Shown here: positions 1-11,581 of the stretch, piece after piece | How positions within the stretch are numbered: position 1 is the stretch's first letter | How the letters are laid out: each line of letters begins with the position of its first letter | Assembly (NCBI GenBank): GCA_965153355.1 | Contig: OZ231128.1 | Location: 6,324,001 to 6,388,000 of the forward strand | Length of the DNA stretch: 64,000 nt | From: Flaccisagitta enflata | Lineage: Eukaryota; Chaetognatha; Sagittoidea; Aphragmophora | Direction of reading: 5' to 3' | Translations under genes and position numbers: made by a program | Notes under the pieces: generated by a model | Databases searched by the model: none | What the model was told of the DNA's origin: nothing | Seen by the model: the letters and a program-made list of their open reading frames with translations, nothing else

Positions 1-331
1 CCCCTCCTATTTGGAAAATCGATTTGGATTTGATCTAGGCACCGCGTAATCAACGCTGTAGATGTATAGAATTGATTGCTGTAGTTGTGAGAGAAATTTC
101 TTCCATAGTTTTTCTATAACTACAGCTACATCTACAGCATTGATGATGCGGTTCCATGATCAAGTCTATATTGATTTTCCAAGTAGATTGGGCCTCTATT
201 ATTCAAATTTAACATGAGAAGTGTTTGGAAATGATTTTATATTCGAATGCTCAAGTTGAGTCTATTTTGCTAGTCAAGACTAGTCCGGCGCTCCAGTCTG
301 GAGTCTAAATGAGTGTCTCACGTGACTATAC
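1..331. other. Intron sequence left of the SULT exon
   Basis: AT-rich intronic sequence between the SULT exon donor at 332 and the window edge. It contains a loose inverted repeat: 'accgcgtaatcaacgctgtagatgt' near 41-65 is partly complementary to 'acatctacagcattgatgatgcggt' near 128-152. No coding exon was seen. Confidence 0.4.
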
Positions 332-655
332 CTGCTTATCCTCCATAAAGTCTCGAGCAAATTGGTCGAAGCTTCCCTCCACCAGATTGAGCGATTCGCT
401 GAGGAATTTATAATAAGAAACGACGACATCCTTGGGATTGCGGGTGACGTAGATCATTTTAAATGAACAAGAGGTTGGAGAAGTGAAAGTGGTGGAACTT
501 CGATTCTTTAACAGCTGCAGTGGTAGATGGGTTTTGATGAATCTGGGTTGATCTGTTGGCATTTTGTCGAGGCGTTGGACCGCGGTTTCTTCCAATCCAT
601 CGTCTTTGGAACCGGAGCCAAATTCCATGTATGGAAACCGAATGTCAAGCCGCTC
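332..655 (-). CDS. Cytosolic sulfotransferase, internal exon (gene runs off the left edge)
   Basis: This exon encodes 108 residues of a PAPS-dependent cytosolic sulfotransferase (SULT), which transfers sulfate from PAPS to hydroxyl or amine acceptors. Visible motifs are ERLDIRFPYMEF (start), RFIKTHLPLQLL, which carries the family's catalytic histidine, and KMIYVTRNPKDVVVSYYKF, the 3'-phosphate-binding loop with its Arg and Ser. The acceptor reads ttctcctag just above 655 and the donor is CAG|GTATAG at 332. Both junctions are phase 0 and the donor falls at a place where SULT genes commonly have an intron. The upstream exon is at 10895-11161 on the same strand, joining as ...EGAKK|ERLDIRFPY. 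About 90-100 C-terminal residues, including the second PAPS motif, should lie left of base 1. Family assignment is strong; the acceptor substrate cannot be told. Confidence 0.9.
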
Positions 656-709
656 CTAGGAGAAAAGTTCTTGCTGTGTAAGTCAACAACGACCGACCGA
701 CCGACTGAC

Positions 710-3333
710 CACACTGGCCCTAAATGACCACCTATCAAGCTCTTAGGCCTATCTCAACTCTATTCACCCATAACCACCACCTTCCACCATCACACTGGCC
801 CTAAATGACCACCTATCAAGCTCTTAGGCCTATCTCAACTCTATCCACCCATAACCACCACCTTCCACCATCACACTGGCCCTAAATGACCACCTATCAA
901 GCTCTTAGGCCTATCTCAACTCTATCCACCCATAACCACCACCTTCCACCATCACACTGGCCCTAAATGACCACCTATCAAGCTCTTAGGCCTATCTCAA
1001 TTCTATCCACCCATAACCACCACCTTCCACCATCACACTGGCCCTAAATGACCACCTATCAAGCTCTTAGGCCTATCTCAACTCTATCCACCCATAACCA
1101 CCACCTTCCACCATCACACTGGCCCTAAATGACCACCTATCAAGCTCTTAGGCCTATCTCAACTCTATCCACCCATAACCACCACCTTCCACCATCACAC
1201 TGGCCCTAAATGACCACCTATCAAGCTCTTAGGCCTATCTCAACTCTATCCACCCATAACCACCACCTTCCACCATCACACTGGCCCTAAATGACCACCT
1301 ATCAAGCTCTTAGGCCTATCTCAACTCTATCCACCCATAACCACCACCTTCCACCATCACACTGGCCCTAAATGACCACCTATCAAGCTCTTAGGCCTAT
1401 CTCAACTCTATCCACCCATAACCACCACCTTCCACCATCACACTGGCCCTAAATGACCACCTATCAAGCTCTTAGGCCTATCTCAACTCTATCCACCCAT
1501 AACCACCACCTTCCACCATCACACTGGCCCTAAATGACCACCTATCAAGCTCTTAGGCCTATCTCAACTCTATCCACCCATAACCACCACCTTCCACCAT
1601 CACACTGGCCCTAAATGACCACCTATCAAGCTCTTAGGCCTATCTCAACTCTATCCACCCATAACCACCACCTTCCACCATCACACTGGCCCTAAATGAC
1701 CACCTATCAAGCTCTTAGGCCTATCTCAACTCTATCCACCCATAACCACCACCTTCCACCATCACACTGGCCCTAAATGACCACCTATCAAGCTCTTAGG
1801 CCTATCTCAACTCTATCCACCCATAACCACCACCTTCCACCATCACACTGGCCCTAAATGACCACCTATCAAGCTCTTAGGCCTATCTCAACTCTATCCA
1901 CCCATAACCACCACCTTCCACCATCACACTGGCCCTAAATGACCACCTATCAAGCTCTTAGGCCTATCTCAACTCTATCCACCCATAACCACCACCTTCC
2001 ACCATCACACTGGCCCTAAATGACCACCTATCAAGCTCTTAGGCCTATCTCAACTCTATCCACCCATAACCACCACCTTCCACCATCACACTGGCCCTAA
2101 ATGACCACCTATCAAGCTCTTAGGCCTATCTCAACTCTATCCACCCATAACCACCACCTTCCACCATCACACTGGCCCTAAATGACCACCTATCAAGCTC
2201 TTAGGCCTATCTCAACTCTATCCACCCATAACCACCACCTTCCACCATCACACTGGCCCTAAATGACCACCTATCAAGCTCTTAGGCCTATCTCAACTCT
2301 ATCCACCCATAACCACCACCTTCCACCATCACACTGGCCCTAAATGACCACCTATCAAGCTCTTAGGCCTATCTCAACTCTATCCACCCATAACCACCAC
2401 CTTCCACCATCACACTGGCCCTAAATGACCACCTATCAAGCTCTTAGGCCTATCTCAACTCTATCCACCCATAACCACCACCTTCCACCATCACACTGGC
2501 CCTAAATGACCACCTATCAAGCTCTTAGGCCTATCTCAACTCTATCCACCCATAACCACCACCTTCCACCATCACACTGGCCCTAAATGACCACCTATCA
2601 AGCTCTTAGGCCTATCTCAACTCTATCCACCCATAACCACCACCTTCCACCATCACACTGGCCCTAAATGACCACCTATCAAGCTCTTAGGCCTATCTCA
2701 ACTCTATCCACCCATAATAACCACCCCACACTGGCCCTAAATGACCACCTATCAAGCTCTTGGGCCTATCTCAACTCTATCCACCCATAACCACCACCTT
2801 CCACCATCACACTGGCCCTAAATGACCACCTATCAAGCTCTTGGGCCTATCTCAACTCTATCCACCCATAACCACCACCTTCCACCATCACACTGGCCCT
2901 AAATGACCACCTATCAAGCTCTTAGGCCTATCTCAACTCTATCCACCCATAACCACCACCTTCCACCATCACACTGGCCCTAAATGACCACCTATCAAGC
3001 TCTTAGGCCTATCTCAACTCTATCCACCCATAACCACCACCTTCCACCATCACACTGGCCCTAAATGACCACCTATCAAGCTCTTAGGCCTATCTCAACT
3101 CTATCCACCCATAACCACCACCTTCCACCATCACACTGGCCCTAAATGACCACCTATCAAGCTCTTAGGCCTATCTCAACTCTATCCACCCATAACCACC
3201 ACCTTCCACCATCACACTGGCCCTAAATGACCACCTATCAAGCTCTTAGGCCTATCTCAACTCTATCCACCCATAACCACCACCTTCCACCATCACACTG
3301 GCCCTAAATGACCACCTATCAAGCTCTTAGGCC
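710..3333. repeat. 81-bp minisatellite, about 32 copies
   Basis: A direct tandem array with exact 81-bp period (first units start at 710 and 791). Each unit begins CACACTGGCCCTAAATGACC and contains the motif CAAGCTCTTAGGCC. Most units are identical; a few carry single substitutions (for example ctcttGggcc), and one junction near 2716-2730 has a short deletion/rearrangement. All six frames of the unit contain stops, so it is non-coding. It starts about 55 bases from the SULT exon acceptor, inside the intron. Unit identity implies recent expansion or strong homogenisation. Confidence 0.97.
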
Positions 3334-3453
3334 GTCAAACGCCGGTCAACATCCCTCCCACCTCCACATTTGAGTTTTGATTATAAATCATGTCAAGCCA
3401 TATTCACTGAACTTAAGGGAATTATCATGATTTCAATAATTAATGAGTTTGAA

Positions 3454-4700
3454 TTTTCTCCAAAACTACTCGTTAAAAATCTTTGAAATTTTTAACAAAG
3501 ATATTACTTAAAAATATCTATCAAACGCCACCAAGCTGAAAATTGTGTCGTTATTCGTTTAGCCGTAATGTTTTTTCAAAGATTTAAATTTGTCAACCTA
3601 AAGATTTCTAGGCAAAATTGACCTTTTTGGCAAAAACCATTCGTAGGGTGTTTAGTTCTGGGAGTCCCAAGCTGTCCCAAAGGCTATGAGACCCAAATAC
3701 ATCATAGTTCAGATATATCAAGGCCAGAAAGACTGAATCCACTGAACTTTTGCGAACTCTCATTTGACAGGTAGGGTTGGCGACAATAAAGGGGCTATCT
3801 TTATCTCTATTTTCACAATGAAAAATCAATTTTCTCCAAAACTACTCGTTAAAAATCTTTGAAATTTTTAACAGAGATATTACTTAAAAATATCTATCAA
3901 ACGCCACCAAGCTGAAAATTGTGTCGTTATTCGTTTAGCCGTAATGTTTTTTCAAAGATTTAAATTTGTCAACCTAAAGATTTTTAGGCAAAATTGACCT
4001 TTTTGGCAAAAACCATTCGTAGGGTGTTTAGTTCTGGGAGTCCCAAGCTGTCCCAAAGGCTATGAGACCCAAATACATCATAGTTAAGATATATCAAGGC
4101 CAGAAAGACTGAATCCACTGAACTTTCGCGAACTTTCATTTGACAGGTAGGGGTGGCGACAAAATGGGCATATTTTTTTCCTTATTTTCAAAAAGAAAAA
4201 TCAATTTTCTCCAAAACTACTTGACAAAAATCTTTAAAATTTTTACCCAAGATACTACTAAAAAATGTCTATCGAACGCCACCAAGCAGGAAATTGTGTC
4301 GTTATTCGTTTAGCCGTAATGTTTTTTCAAAGATTTAAATTTGTCAACCTAAAGATTTTTAGGCAAAATTGACCTTTTTGGCAAAAACCACTCGTAGGGT
4401 GTTTAGTTCTGGGAGTCCCAAGCTGTCCCAAAGGCTATGAGACCCAAATACATCATAGTTAAGATATATCAAGGCCAGAAAGACTGAATCCACTGAACTT
4501 TCGCGAACTTTCATTTGACAGGTAGGGGTGGCGACAAAATGGGCATATTTTTTTCCTTATTTTCAAAAAGAAAAATCTATTTTCTCCAAAACTACTTGAC
4601 AAAAATCTTTAAAATTTTTACCCAAGATACTACTAAAAAATGTCTATCGAACGCCACCAAGCAGGAAATTTTGACTTTATTCGTTTAGCCTCAACAAATT
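3454..4700. repeat. 375-bp tandem repeat, about 3.3 copies
   Basis: Units begin 'ttttctccaaaactac' at 3454, 3830, 4205 and 4580, a period of 375-376 bp. Copies share the core 'gttctgggagtcccaagctg' and a 'ttaggcaaaattgacc' block. Short frames inside differ between units and contain stops, so this is satellite-like intronic DNA. The last copy is truncated and followed by unique AT-rich sequence. Confidence 0.9.
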
Positions 4701-5147
4701 AATAAAGATTAAAATATTTTGCCCAATATTAGTGAAAAAAATACCCTTACTCGGGAGTACAGTTCCAGCTGCTAAAAGCATTTTACGGCCACCAGACCCA
4801 AATTATGGCCTGAACTGTTCATCAAACCATATAACTAGGTGACCTGAACCATAAAAAGGAAAATTTGAGTGATTGCTTTCTGGGCCTAAATGCTTGATAT
4901 GAAGCCACTGTGCTGACATAGCGGGGTGTTGAGTCGCGTAGCACGCGACTGAGAACACAAGTGCAAAATTGACATTTTTCAACATTTTAAAAAAAACTTC
5001 CTTGGCATGTTTATGGTCGTTTTGAATTGTGATTGAGTAATTACCTAATTTGATAATTTTGTAGTAATGTAAAATTGTGATTATGTAGTTGTGAATAATT
5101 ATAAAACGAGACACGCGACTGTTGGCCATTTGGGCTTGTTCCGTTCC

Positions 5148-5890
5148 CAGGCCTGATTTTAGAGCGTGCTCGCGAGCCCGATGCTCTGTTTTGCTTTCGG
5201 GCTCTCATATTTAGCGAGCTCTGAGCCCGGCAGGCTCTCTCTGGATTTGAAGTGCTCAAGCTGGTGGAGTGAAACGGTTAAAAAACAGGCCTGTATATTC
5301 TTCGGTATTCCCCCCCCCGTGGGGGGGGGGAAATAATCAAAGGGTTTTGGGAAAGGGAAGGAAAAGGAAGGAGGAAAAAAGAGAAAAAAAAGAAAATTGG
5401 AGGAAAATATAACTTTTGGCAGTGACAAATCATAAAACATGATAAGTAGAACATAGATTTGCACTATTTAAACCTTAAACACACTATTTTATTGCTTTAT
5501 GGGGAAGTAAAACATAGATTTTGTTACGCGACGCAATGCGTCGCGGGGAAGAAAATCAAAGGCAGGGGGGGGGAAATAATCAAAGGATATGGAATTATAT
5601 ACACCCCTGTTAAAAAATCTTCATGTTTTGAGTCATTTTTTGAGCATTTCACATATTGGATCATACAATTACTCAGGCAAACTCATACAATTATGTTACA
5701 ATTAGTAATTATCACACTGTTGCTGCGACAGTATTGCATCATCTTATCAGTAACTATTTTTTTATGAATATAGGTGTTATAATTTAAAAATTTGGCATAA
5801 CAGTTTAAATGGTTTTCTTGTCGGGATCTGTCAAAATGTGGGGAGCGAGCCCGACTGGCTCTTTCAGAAAATTCACTGAAATCAGGCCTG
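5148..5890. mobile_element. Non-autonomous hAT-type element (CAGGCCTGATTT termini)
   Basis: Terminal inverted repeats CAGGCCTGATTT / AAATCAGGCCTG bound a 743-bp element. It is flanked by TCCGTTCC on the left and TCCGTTCT on the right, an 8-bp target-site duplication with one mismatch, typical of hAT transposons. Subterminal palindromic 'gagcgtgctcgcgagcccg' runs echo those of the 9277-10129 element. The interior holds G/C homopolymers and no transposase frame. It sits in the SULT intron, just left of the foldback element. Confidence 0.75.
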
Positions 5891-6283
5891 TCCGTTCTAC
5901 TTTAAAATATTGCCTGGTGTCTAAATGCTGGATAAATTTTGGAGTGAAATGCGGAATTTGTCATTTAAGCACTGCCAAATACAGCTGGTGGACCTTAAAT
6001 CCGTTAGAATTAGCGGGACCCCTCTTGATTTAATTGATTTCAACAGTTTCAACAGGATATTTACTATAGTTTATATAGCAAAAAATATAAATAACAATTT
6101 TTATCAAAATACGTCGTCTTCGATTTTTTTCATTTCCTGGACATTAAGGGCCCTAAGTGAGCCAACTTTGGTGAAACAATAATCTCAGATACTCCCCGCC
6201 CCTAAGGGGCCCAAAATTGAGGCAAAAAAAATTTGATGTTAAATCCGTTGGTTTTAGCGGGGGCAGGGTCACTTTTTTAAATC

Positions 6284-8370
6284 ACCATGCTAAAACCGCT
6301 GATTTTAACGGGTTTAACGGCAAATTCCCCTATTTTGGTCCTCCACATGCATAGCCAGTATCTTGAGACCCTATTTAATAACAAAAAAGAATAAGTGAGC
6401 ACACATGAGCAAGCATGAGCCAGCATGAACAAGCATGCTAAAACCGCTGATTTTAACGGGTTTAACGGCAAATTCCCCAATTTTGGTCCTCCACATGCAT
6501 ATCCAGTATCTTGAGACCCTATTCAATGACAAAAAAGAATAAGTGAGCACACATGAGCACACATGACCAAGCATGAGCAAGCATGCTAAAACCGCTGATT
6601 TTAACGGGTTTAACGTCAAATTCCCCAATTTTGGACCTCCACATGCATCTCCAGTATCTTGAGACCCTATTTAATGACAAAAAAGAATAAGTGAGCACAC
6701 ATGAGCACACATGACGAGCATGAGCAAGCATGAGCAAGCATGCTAAAACCGCTGATTTTAACGGGTTTAACGTCTAATTCCCCAATTTTGGTCCTCCACA
6801 TGCATATCCAGTATCTTGAGACCCTATTTAATGACAAAAAAGAATAAGTGAGCACACATGAGCACACATGAGCAAGTATGAGCAAACATGAGCAAGCATG
6901 CTAAAACCGCTGATTTTAACGGGTTTAACGGCAAATTCCCCTATTTTGGTCCTCCATATGCATATCCAGTATCTTGAGACCCTATTCAATGAAAAAAAAG
7001 AATAAGTGAGCACACATGAGCACACATGACCAAGCATGAGCAAGCATGCTAAAACCGCTGATTTTAACGGGTTTAACATCAAATTCCCCAATTTTGGTCC
7101 TCCACATGCATCTCCAGTATCTTGAGACCCTATTTAATGACAAAAAAGAATAAGTGAGCACACATGAGCACACATGAGCAAGCATGAGCAAGCATGAGCA
7201 AGCATGAGCAAGCATGCTAAAACTGCTGATTTTAACGGGTTTAACATCAAATTCCCCAATTTTGGTCCTCCACATGCATATCCAGTATCTTGAGACCCTA
7301 TTTAATGACAAAAGAGAATAAGTGAGCACACATGAGCACACATGAGCCAGCATGAGCCAGCATGAACAAGCATGCTAAAACCGCTGATTTTAACGGGTTT
7401 AACGGCAAATTCCCCAATTTTGGTCCTCCACATGCATATCCAGTATCTTGAGACCCTATCTAATGACAAAAAAAGAATAAGTGAGCACACATGAGCACAC
7501 ATGAGCAAGCATGAGCAAGCATGCTAAAACCGCTGATTTTAACGGGTTTAATGGCAAATTCCCCTATTTTGGTCCTCCACATGCATATCCAGTATCTTGA
7601 GACCCTATTCAATGACAAAAAAGAATAAGTGAGCACACATGAGCACACATGAGCAAGCATGAGCAAGCATGAGCAAGCATGCTAAAACCGCTGATTTTAA
7701 CGGGTTTAACGTCAAATTCCCCAATTTTGGTCCTCCACATGCATATCCAGTATCTTGAGACCCTATTTAATGACAAAAAAGAATAAGTGAGCACACATGA
7801 GCAAGCATGAGCAAGCATGCTAAAACCGCTGATTTTAACGGGTTTAAGGGCAAATTCCCCTATTTTGGTTCTCCACATGCATATCCAGTATCTTGAGACC
7901 CTATTTAATGACAGAAAGAATAAGTAAGCACACCTGAGCACACATGAGCAAGCATGAGCAAGCATGAGCAAGCATGCTAAAACCGCTGATTTTAACGGGT
8001 TTAACGGCAAAATTCCCTATTTCTGTCCTCCACATGCTAATTTGACATCATGAAAACCTCTATGGTAACAAAAAAAAACAAGTGAGCACACATAAGCAAT
8101 GCTAAATCCGCTGATTTTATTGGGTTTAACATAGAAATCCCCTATTTTGGCCCTCTACATGCTTATTAAACATCATGAAACCCTCTTTGATGACAAAAAA
8201 GAGTGAGTGAGCAGTGAGCACATATGAGCAAGCATAAGCAAGAATGCTATATCCGCTGATTCTTGAAGGTTTAACATTAAAATCCCCAATTTTGGTCCTC
8301 CACATGCTGTTTTGATATCATGAGACCCTCTATGGTTACAATAAGGAACAAGTGAGCACTCATGAGCAAG
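6284..8370 (+). repeat. Left arm: ~150-bp tandem units (14 copies)
   Basis: Units carry 'gctgattttaacgggttta', 'ggtcctccacatgcat', 'cagtatcttgagaccct' and a variable run of the 9-mer-like 'catgagcaag' / 'cacatgagca'. Twelve copies to about 8035 are well conserved; two to three at 8040-8370 are diverged. Unit length varies between ~138 and ~168 bp, mainly through the number of 'gagca(ag/ca)catgagca' sub-repeats. Overlapping minus-strand frames of ~50 codons per unit are by-products of the repetition. Confidence 0.93.
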
Positions 8371-8883
8371 AAAACAAGGCCGTTTACACGAGCCAAAGTT
8401 GTGTGCTCATGCTTGCTCATGCCTGCTCATGTGTGCTAACTTGCTCTTTTTTGTAACCATAGAGGTTCTCAGAATGTCAAATAAGCATGTGGCGGAGCAA
8501 AATAGGGGATTTCGGCGTTAAGCCCGTTAACTTCAGCGGTTTTAGCATGCATGCTCATGCTTGCTCATGCTTGCTAATGTGTGCTCACTTACTCTTTTTT
8601 GTTATCATATAGGGTCTCAAGATGCTAGATATGCATGTGAGGGACCAAAATAGGGGATTTTGCCGTTAAAATCAGCAGTTTTAGCATGCTTGCTCATGCT
8701 TGCTCATGCTTGCTCATGAGTGCTCACTTATTCTTTTTTGCCATTAGATAGGGTCTCAAGATACTGGATATGCATGTGGAGGACCAAAGTAGGGGAATTT
8801 GCCGTTAAACCCGTTGAAATCAGCAGTTTTAGCATGCTTGCTCATGCTTGCTCATGCTTGCTCATGTGTGCTCATGTGTGCTC

Positions 8884-9221
8884 CAGAGATGCAGATTCCG
8901 CAAGCTGCCGCGTAGCAGAATTTTGTTCTAAAGAGCTGCCGCAGCTCTTACCTATTGTATATCTTTTCTTTCGTACTGTTTTCCATCTCTCAATTTAGTA
9001 TTTTCTCTTCTTTTCTTTCCCTCTTTCTTTCATTTTGCTTATCCCGACTAAAATCAATTCCAGTTTTATTTCTTTCTTTGTTTCCTTCCCATCTTTTCTC
9101 CTATTTTTCCTCCCTCATTGCTTCTCCTTTCTATTCCTGCCGCACCTGCTGCACCTGCCGCACCTTAGACCTAGCCTGCCGCGTAGCATTGCTACTCTGC
9201 TACCAAGAATCTGCATCTCTG
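8884..9221. mobile_element. 338-bp hAT MITE
   Basis: Perfect 15-bp terminal inverted repeats CAGAGATGCAGATTC / GAATCTGCATCTCTG, flanked by the 8-bp target-site duplication GTGTGCTC on both sides. The duplicated octamer is part of the host foldback repeat unit, so the insertion postdates the array. The interior is pyrimidine-rich with no transposase. Confidence 0.9.
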
Positions 9222-9276
9222 GTGTGCTCACTTATTCTCTTTAGTCATTAAATAGGGTCTCAAGATACTGGATATG

Positions 9277-10129
9277 CAGGCCTTAATTTAGTGATTCTGT
9301 TCAGCGTGCACGCCGGGCACGCTCCTCACAATATCAGTGTGCCCGACAGAGAATGAGCGTGCCCGGTTTTTAAACTTACTTTTTTATTCACACTAGATTT
9401 TTTCATATAATTATACAAAAATACTTTATTCTAAAGTGACTACAAAATGATTTGTGCATACATTCAGCAATCGGAATTAGTCATATGTTGTAGCAGGTAA
9501 ACCATTATGTTTGATCAACAGATTTAAGAAATTTCTGAAAGTATGAACAAATGAATTGATTGATAAATGAACAATTAGATGAATGAAACAAAATGAGATC
9601 TATGATATATCAATGAAAAAAAGAAAGAAAGAAAGAAAGAAAGAAAGATTATCCATGAAAAAATATAAAACAATGAAAGATAAGAATAGATGAAAGAAAA
9701 AAAGAATAGATGAAAGAAAAAAAGTATGGAAGGAAAAAAAATGGAAGAAAGAATGGAAGAAAGAAAAAAAGTATGGAAGAGAGAATACAAAAAAAAAAGA
9801 AAAACAGAAAGAAAGAGTAAAGAAACAAACTAATAAAAAAAAATGGAAGAAAGAAAGAATGATGTAGGAAAGAAAGAAAGAATGGAAGAAAAAAAGAAAG
9901 AATGGAAGGAAAAAAAAAGGAAGAATGGATGAATGGATGGACAAATCAAAGTGGCAAGCAAATGAATCAAAGATCGTTCTTAAAAAAATCTTATAAAAAT
10001 GTTAATGTTTGAACAGTCAGTCTGATTTGATAAGAGAGTGCCAGCCGGGCACGCCATCAGCAAAACAAGCGTGCCCAACAGTAAAACAGAGTGCCTTGGG
10101 CACGCGGGCACGCTCTAAATTAAGGCCTG
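9277..10129. mobile_element. 853-bp non-autonomous hAT element
   Basis: Terminal inverted repeats CAGGCCTTAATTTA / TAAATTAAGGCCTG, flanked by an exact 8-bp duplication TGGATATG taken from the host repeat ('actggatatgcatgtgg' in uninterrupted units). Subterminal 'gcgtgcacgccgggcacgctc' palindromic GC blocks occur at both ends. The interior is an A-rich gaaa/aaagaatggaag simple repeat. No transposase frame. Confidence 0.9.
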
Positions 10130-10894
10130 TGGATATGCATGTGAAGGACCAAAATAGGGGAATTTGCTGTTAAACCCGTTAAAATCAGCGGTTTTAGCAT
10201 GCTTGCTCATGCTTGCTCATGCTTGCTCATGTGTGCTCATGTGTGCTCACTTATTCTTTCTTGTCATTAGATAGGGTCTCAAGATACTGGATATGCATGT
10301 GGAGGACCAAAATAGGTTAACTTGCCGTTAAACCCGTTAAAATCAGCGGTTTTAGCATGCTTGCTCATGCTTGCTCATGCTTGCTCATGTGTGCTCATGT
10401 GTGCTCATGTGTGCTTACTTATTCTTTTTTGTCATTACATAGGGTCTCAAGATACTGGATATGCATGTGGAGGACCAAAATAGGGGAATTTGCTGTTAAA
10501 TCCGTTAAAATCAGCGGTTTTAGCATGGTGATTTAAAAAAGTGACCCTGCCTCTGCTAAAACTAACGGATTTAACGTCAAATTTTTTTTGCCCCAATTTT
10601 GGGCCCCTTAGGGGCGGGGAGTATCTGAGATTAATGTTTCACCAAAGTCGGCTCACTTAGGGCCCTCAATGGCCAGAAAATGAAAAAAATCGAAGATGAC
10701 GTACTTTGAGTAAAATTGTTATTCATATTTTTTGCTATATAAACTATAGTAAATATCCTGTTGAAACTGTTGAAATCAGCTAAATCAAGAGGGGTCTCGC
10801 TAATTCCAACGGATTTAAGGTCCGCCAGCTGGAATAACACCAGGTGCTAGTCAGAATAGCGTCACGAGCCCGAAACAAACAAAAACTAAAATAC

Positions 10895-11161
10895 CTTTTT
10901 AGCACCTTCGTAGTCCAAATCATTTGCAATAAGCCAAACCATTTCTTGAGTCCAAGTCGTGCCAGCTTTCGGGCCCGAAGACACAACAACATCCGTCGGT
11001 CTCCAACGGAAGTCAAGCACGCTCTCAAACAGACGCGAGTCTGGACTGAAGTAGGTCGTCAACCCGTCGTACATGTGGATCGGTCCGAAGTGATTGCATC
11101 GCCGCTCGGTTGGGGGAAGCTCTCTCCCAGAATCAAGAAATGATTTGATTGATGAAGCCAT
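10895..11161 (-). CDS. Cytosolic sulfotransferase, first coding exon
   Basis: This exon encodes 89 residues: a start MASSIKSFL, a conserved HMYDGLTTYFSPDS stretch, and the PAPS 5'-phosphosulfate loop GPKAGTTWTQEMVW at residues ~63-76, followed by LIANDLDYEGAKK. The exon ends AAAAAG|GTATTT, phase 0, matching the phase-0 acceptor at 655, so the two exons read through as one SULT frame across a ~10.2 kb intron. I chose the ATG at 11161 because family members normally begin a few tens of residues before this block; the frame stays open further 5', so an upstream start or upstream exon is possible. No promoter was recognised. Codon use looks ordinary and there is no stop or frameshift. Confidence 0.87.
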
Positions 11162-11505
11162 ATTGGCAAAGAAAATATCTGGATCGTTTGGAGGGGGTGA
11201 TAGCATCAGTGGACCGAAAACATTTAAAATTTTGCGGCGTTTGTACAAAAAGAGATCGTGGACGTAGATCTATTTAAACTGGTTATATACTTGGAAGATA
11301 GGGTTAAGCGGGCCGTCCAGCGCGATCAGGTTTTTTTGGGACTGAGAGGGAGGAGAGAGGGAAAACAGAATGGGGGATAGAGAGAAGTACAGAGAGATAC
11401 AGAGAAAGATAAAGATAGTGATATAAAGAGGGAGATACAGAGAGAGACACATTCAATGAGATACAGACAGAGACAGAGAGAGTTCGACAGAGGAAGAGAC
11501 AAAGT

Positions 11506-11508
<3 letters not shown>

Positions 11509-11573
<65 letters not shown>
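11509..11573. repeat. (GA)n microsatellite
   Basis: About 65 bp of uninterrupted GA, with flanking imperfect gaca/gaga to ~11610. The surrounding 11250-11940 region is low-complexity purine-rich DNA with no exon recognised. Confidence 0.95.

Positions 11574-11581
<8 letters not shown>

Larger units (their letters stand above)
8399..10530 (-). repeat. Right arm: inverted tandem units (6 copies, interrupted)
   Basis: The same ~150-bp unit as the left arm, reversed: 'aaaatcagcggttttagcat' or close variants near 8525, 8660, 8815, 10180, 10345 and 10505. The run is broken by two transposon insertions. With the left arm it would form a multi-kilobase hairpin when single-stranded. Confidence 0.92.
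5982..10831. mobile_element. Large foldback element with tandem-repeat arms
   Basis: Unique-sequence termini of ~300 bp are inverted copies of each other (5982-6290 against 10520-10831; each carries 'actatagtttatatagcaaa' or its complement and 'cttaggggcggggagtatct' or its complement). Inside, both arms consist of ~150-bp tandem units in opposite orientation meeting at a ~29-bp loop near 8370-8398. This is the architecture of foldback transposons: long terminal inverted repeats built of internal tandem repeats. There is no transposase frame. No clear target-site duplication was found. The right arm was later interrupted by two hAT-type insertions (8884-9221 and 9277-10129). Confidence 0.8.

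Noticed and set aside
508-738. Minus-strand frame overlapping the SULT exon
   Set aside because: It uses a different frame from the conserved SULT motifs and crosses the acceptor into the intron.
710-3333. CRISPR-like regular array
   Set aside because: The 81-bp units are contiguous and identical with no unique spacers, in a eukaryotic intron; it is a minisatellite.
6277-8010. Many overlapping minus-strand frames with LNRVSRYWICMWRTKIGEF
   Set aside because: They are translations of the ~150-bp foldback repeat unit; frames end within about one unit and appear in every copy, so they reflect the repeat rather than a protein.
9575-9944. Phe/Ser-rich membrane-like frames (FFLSFFLSF), also at 20769-21184 and 35975-36334
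   Set aside because: They derive from A/G-rich simple sequence inside transposon interiors; hydrophobicity is a by-product of TTT/TTC/CTT codons.
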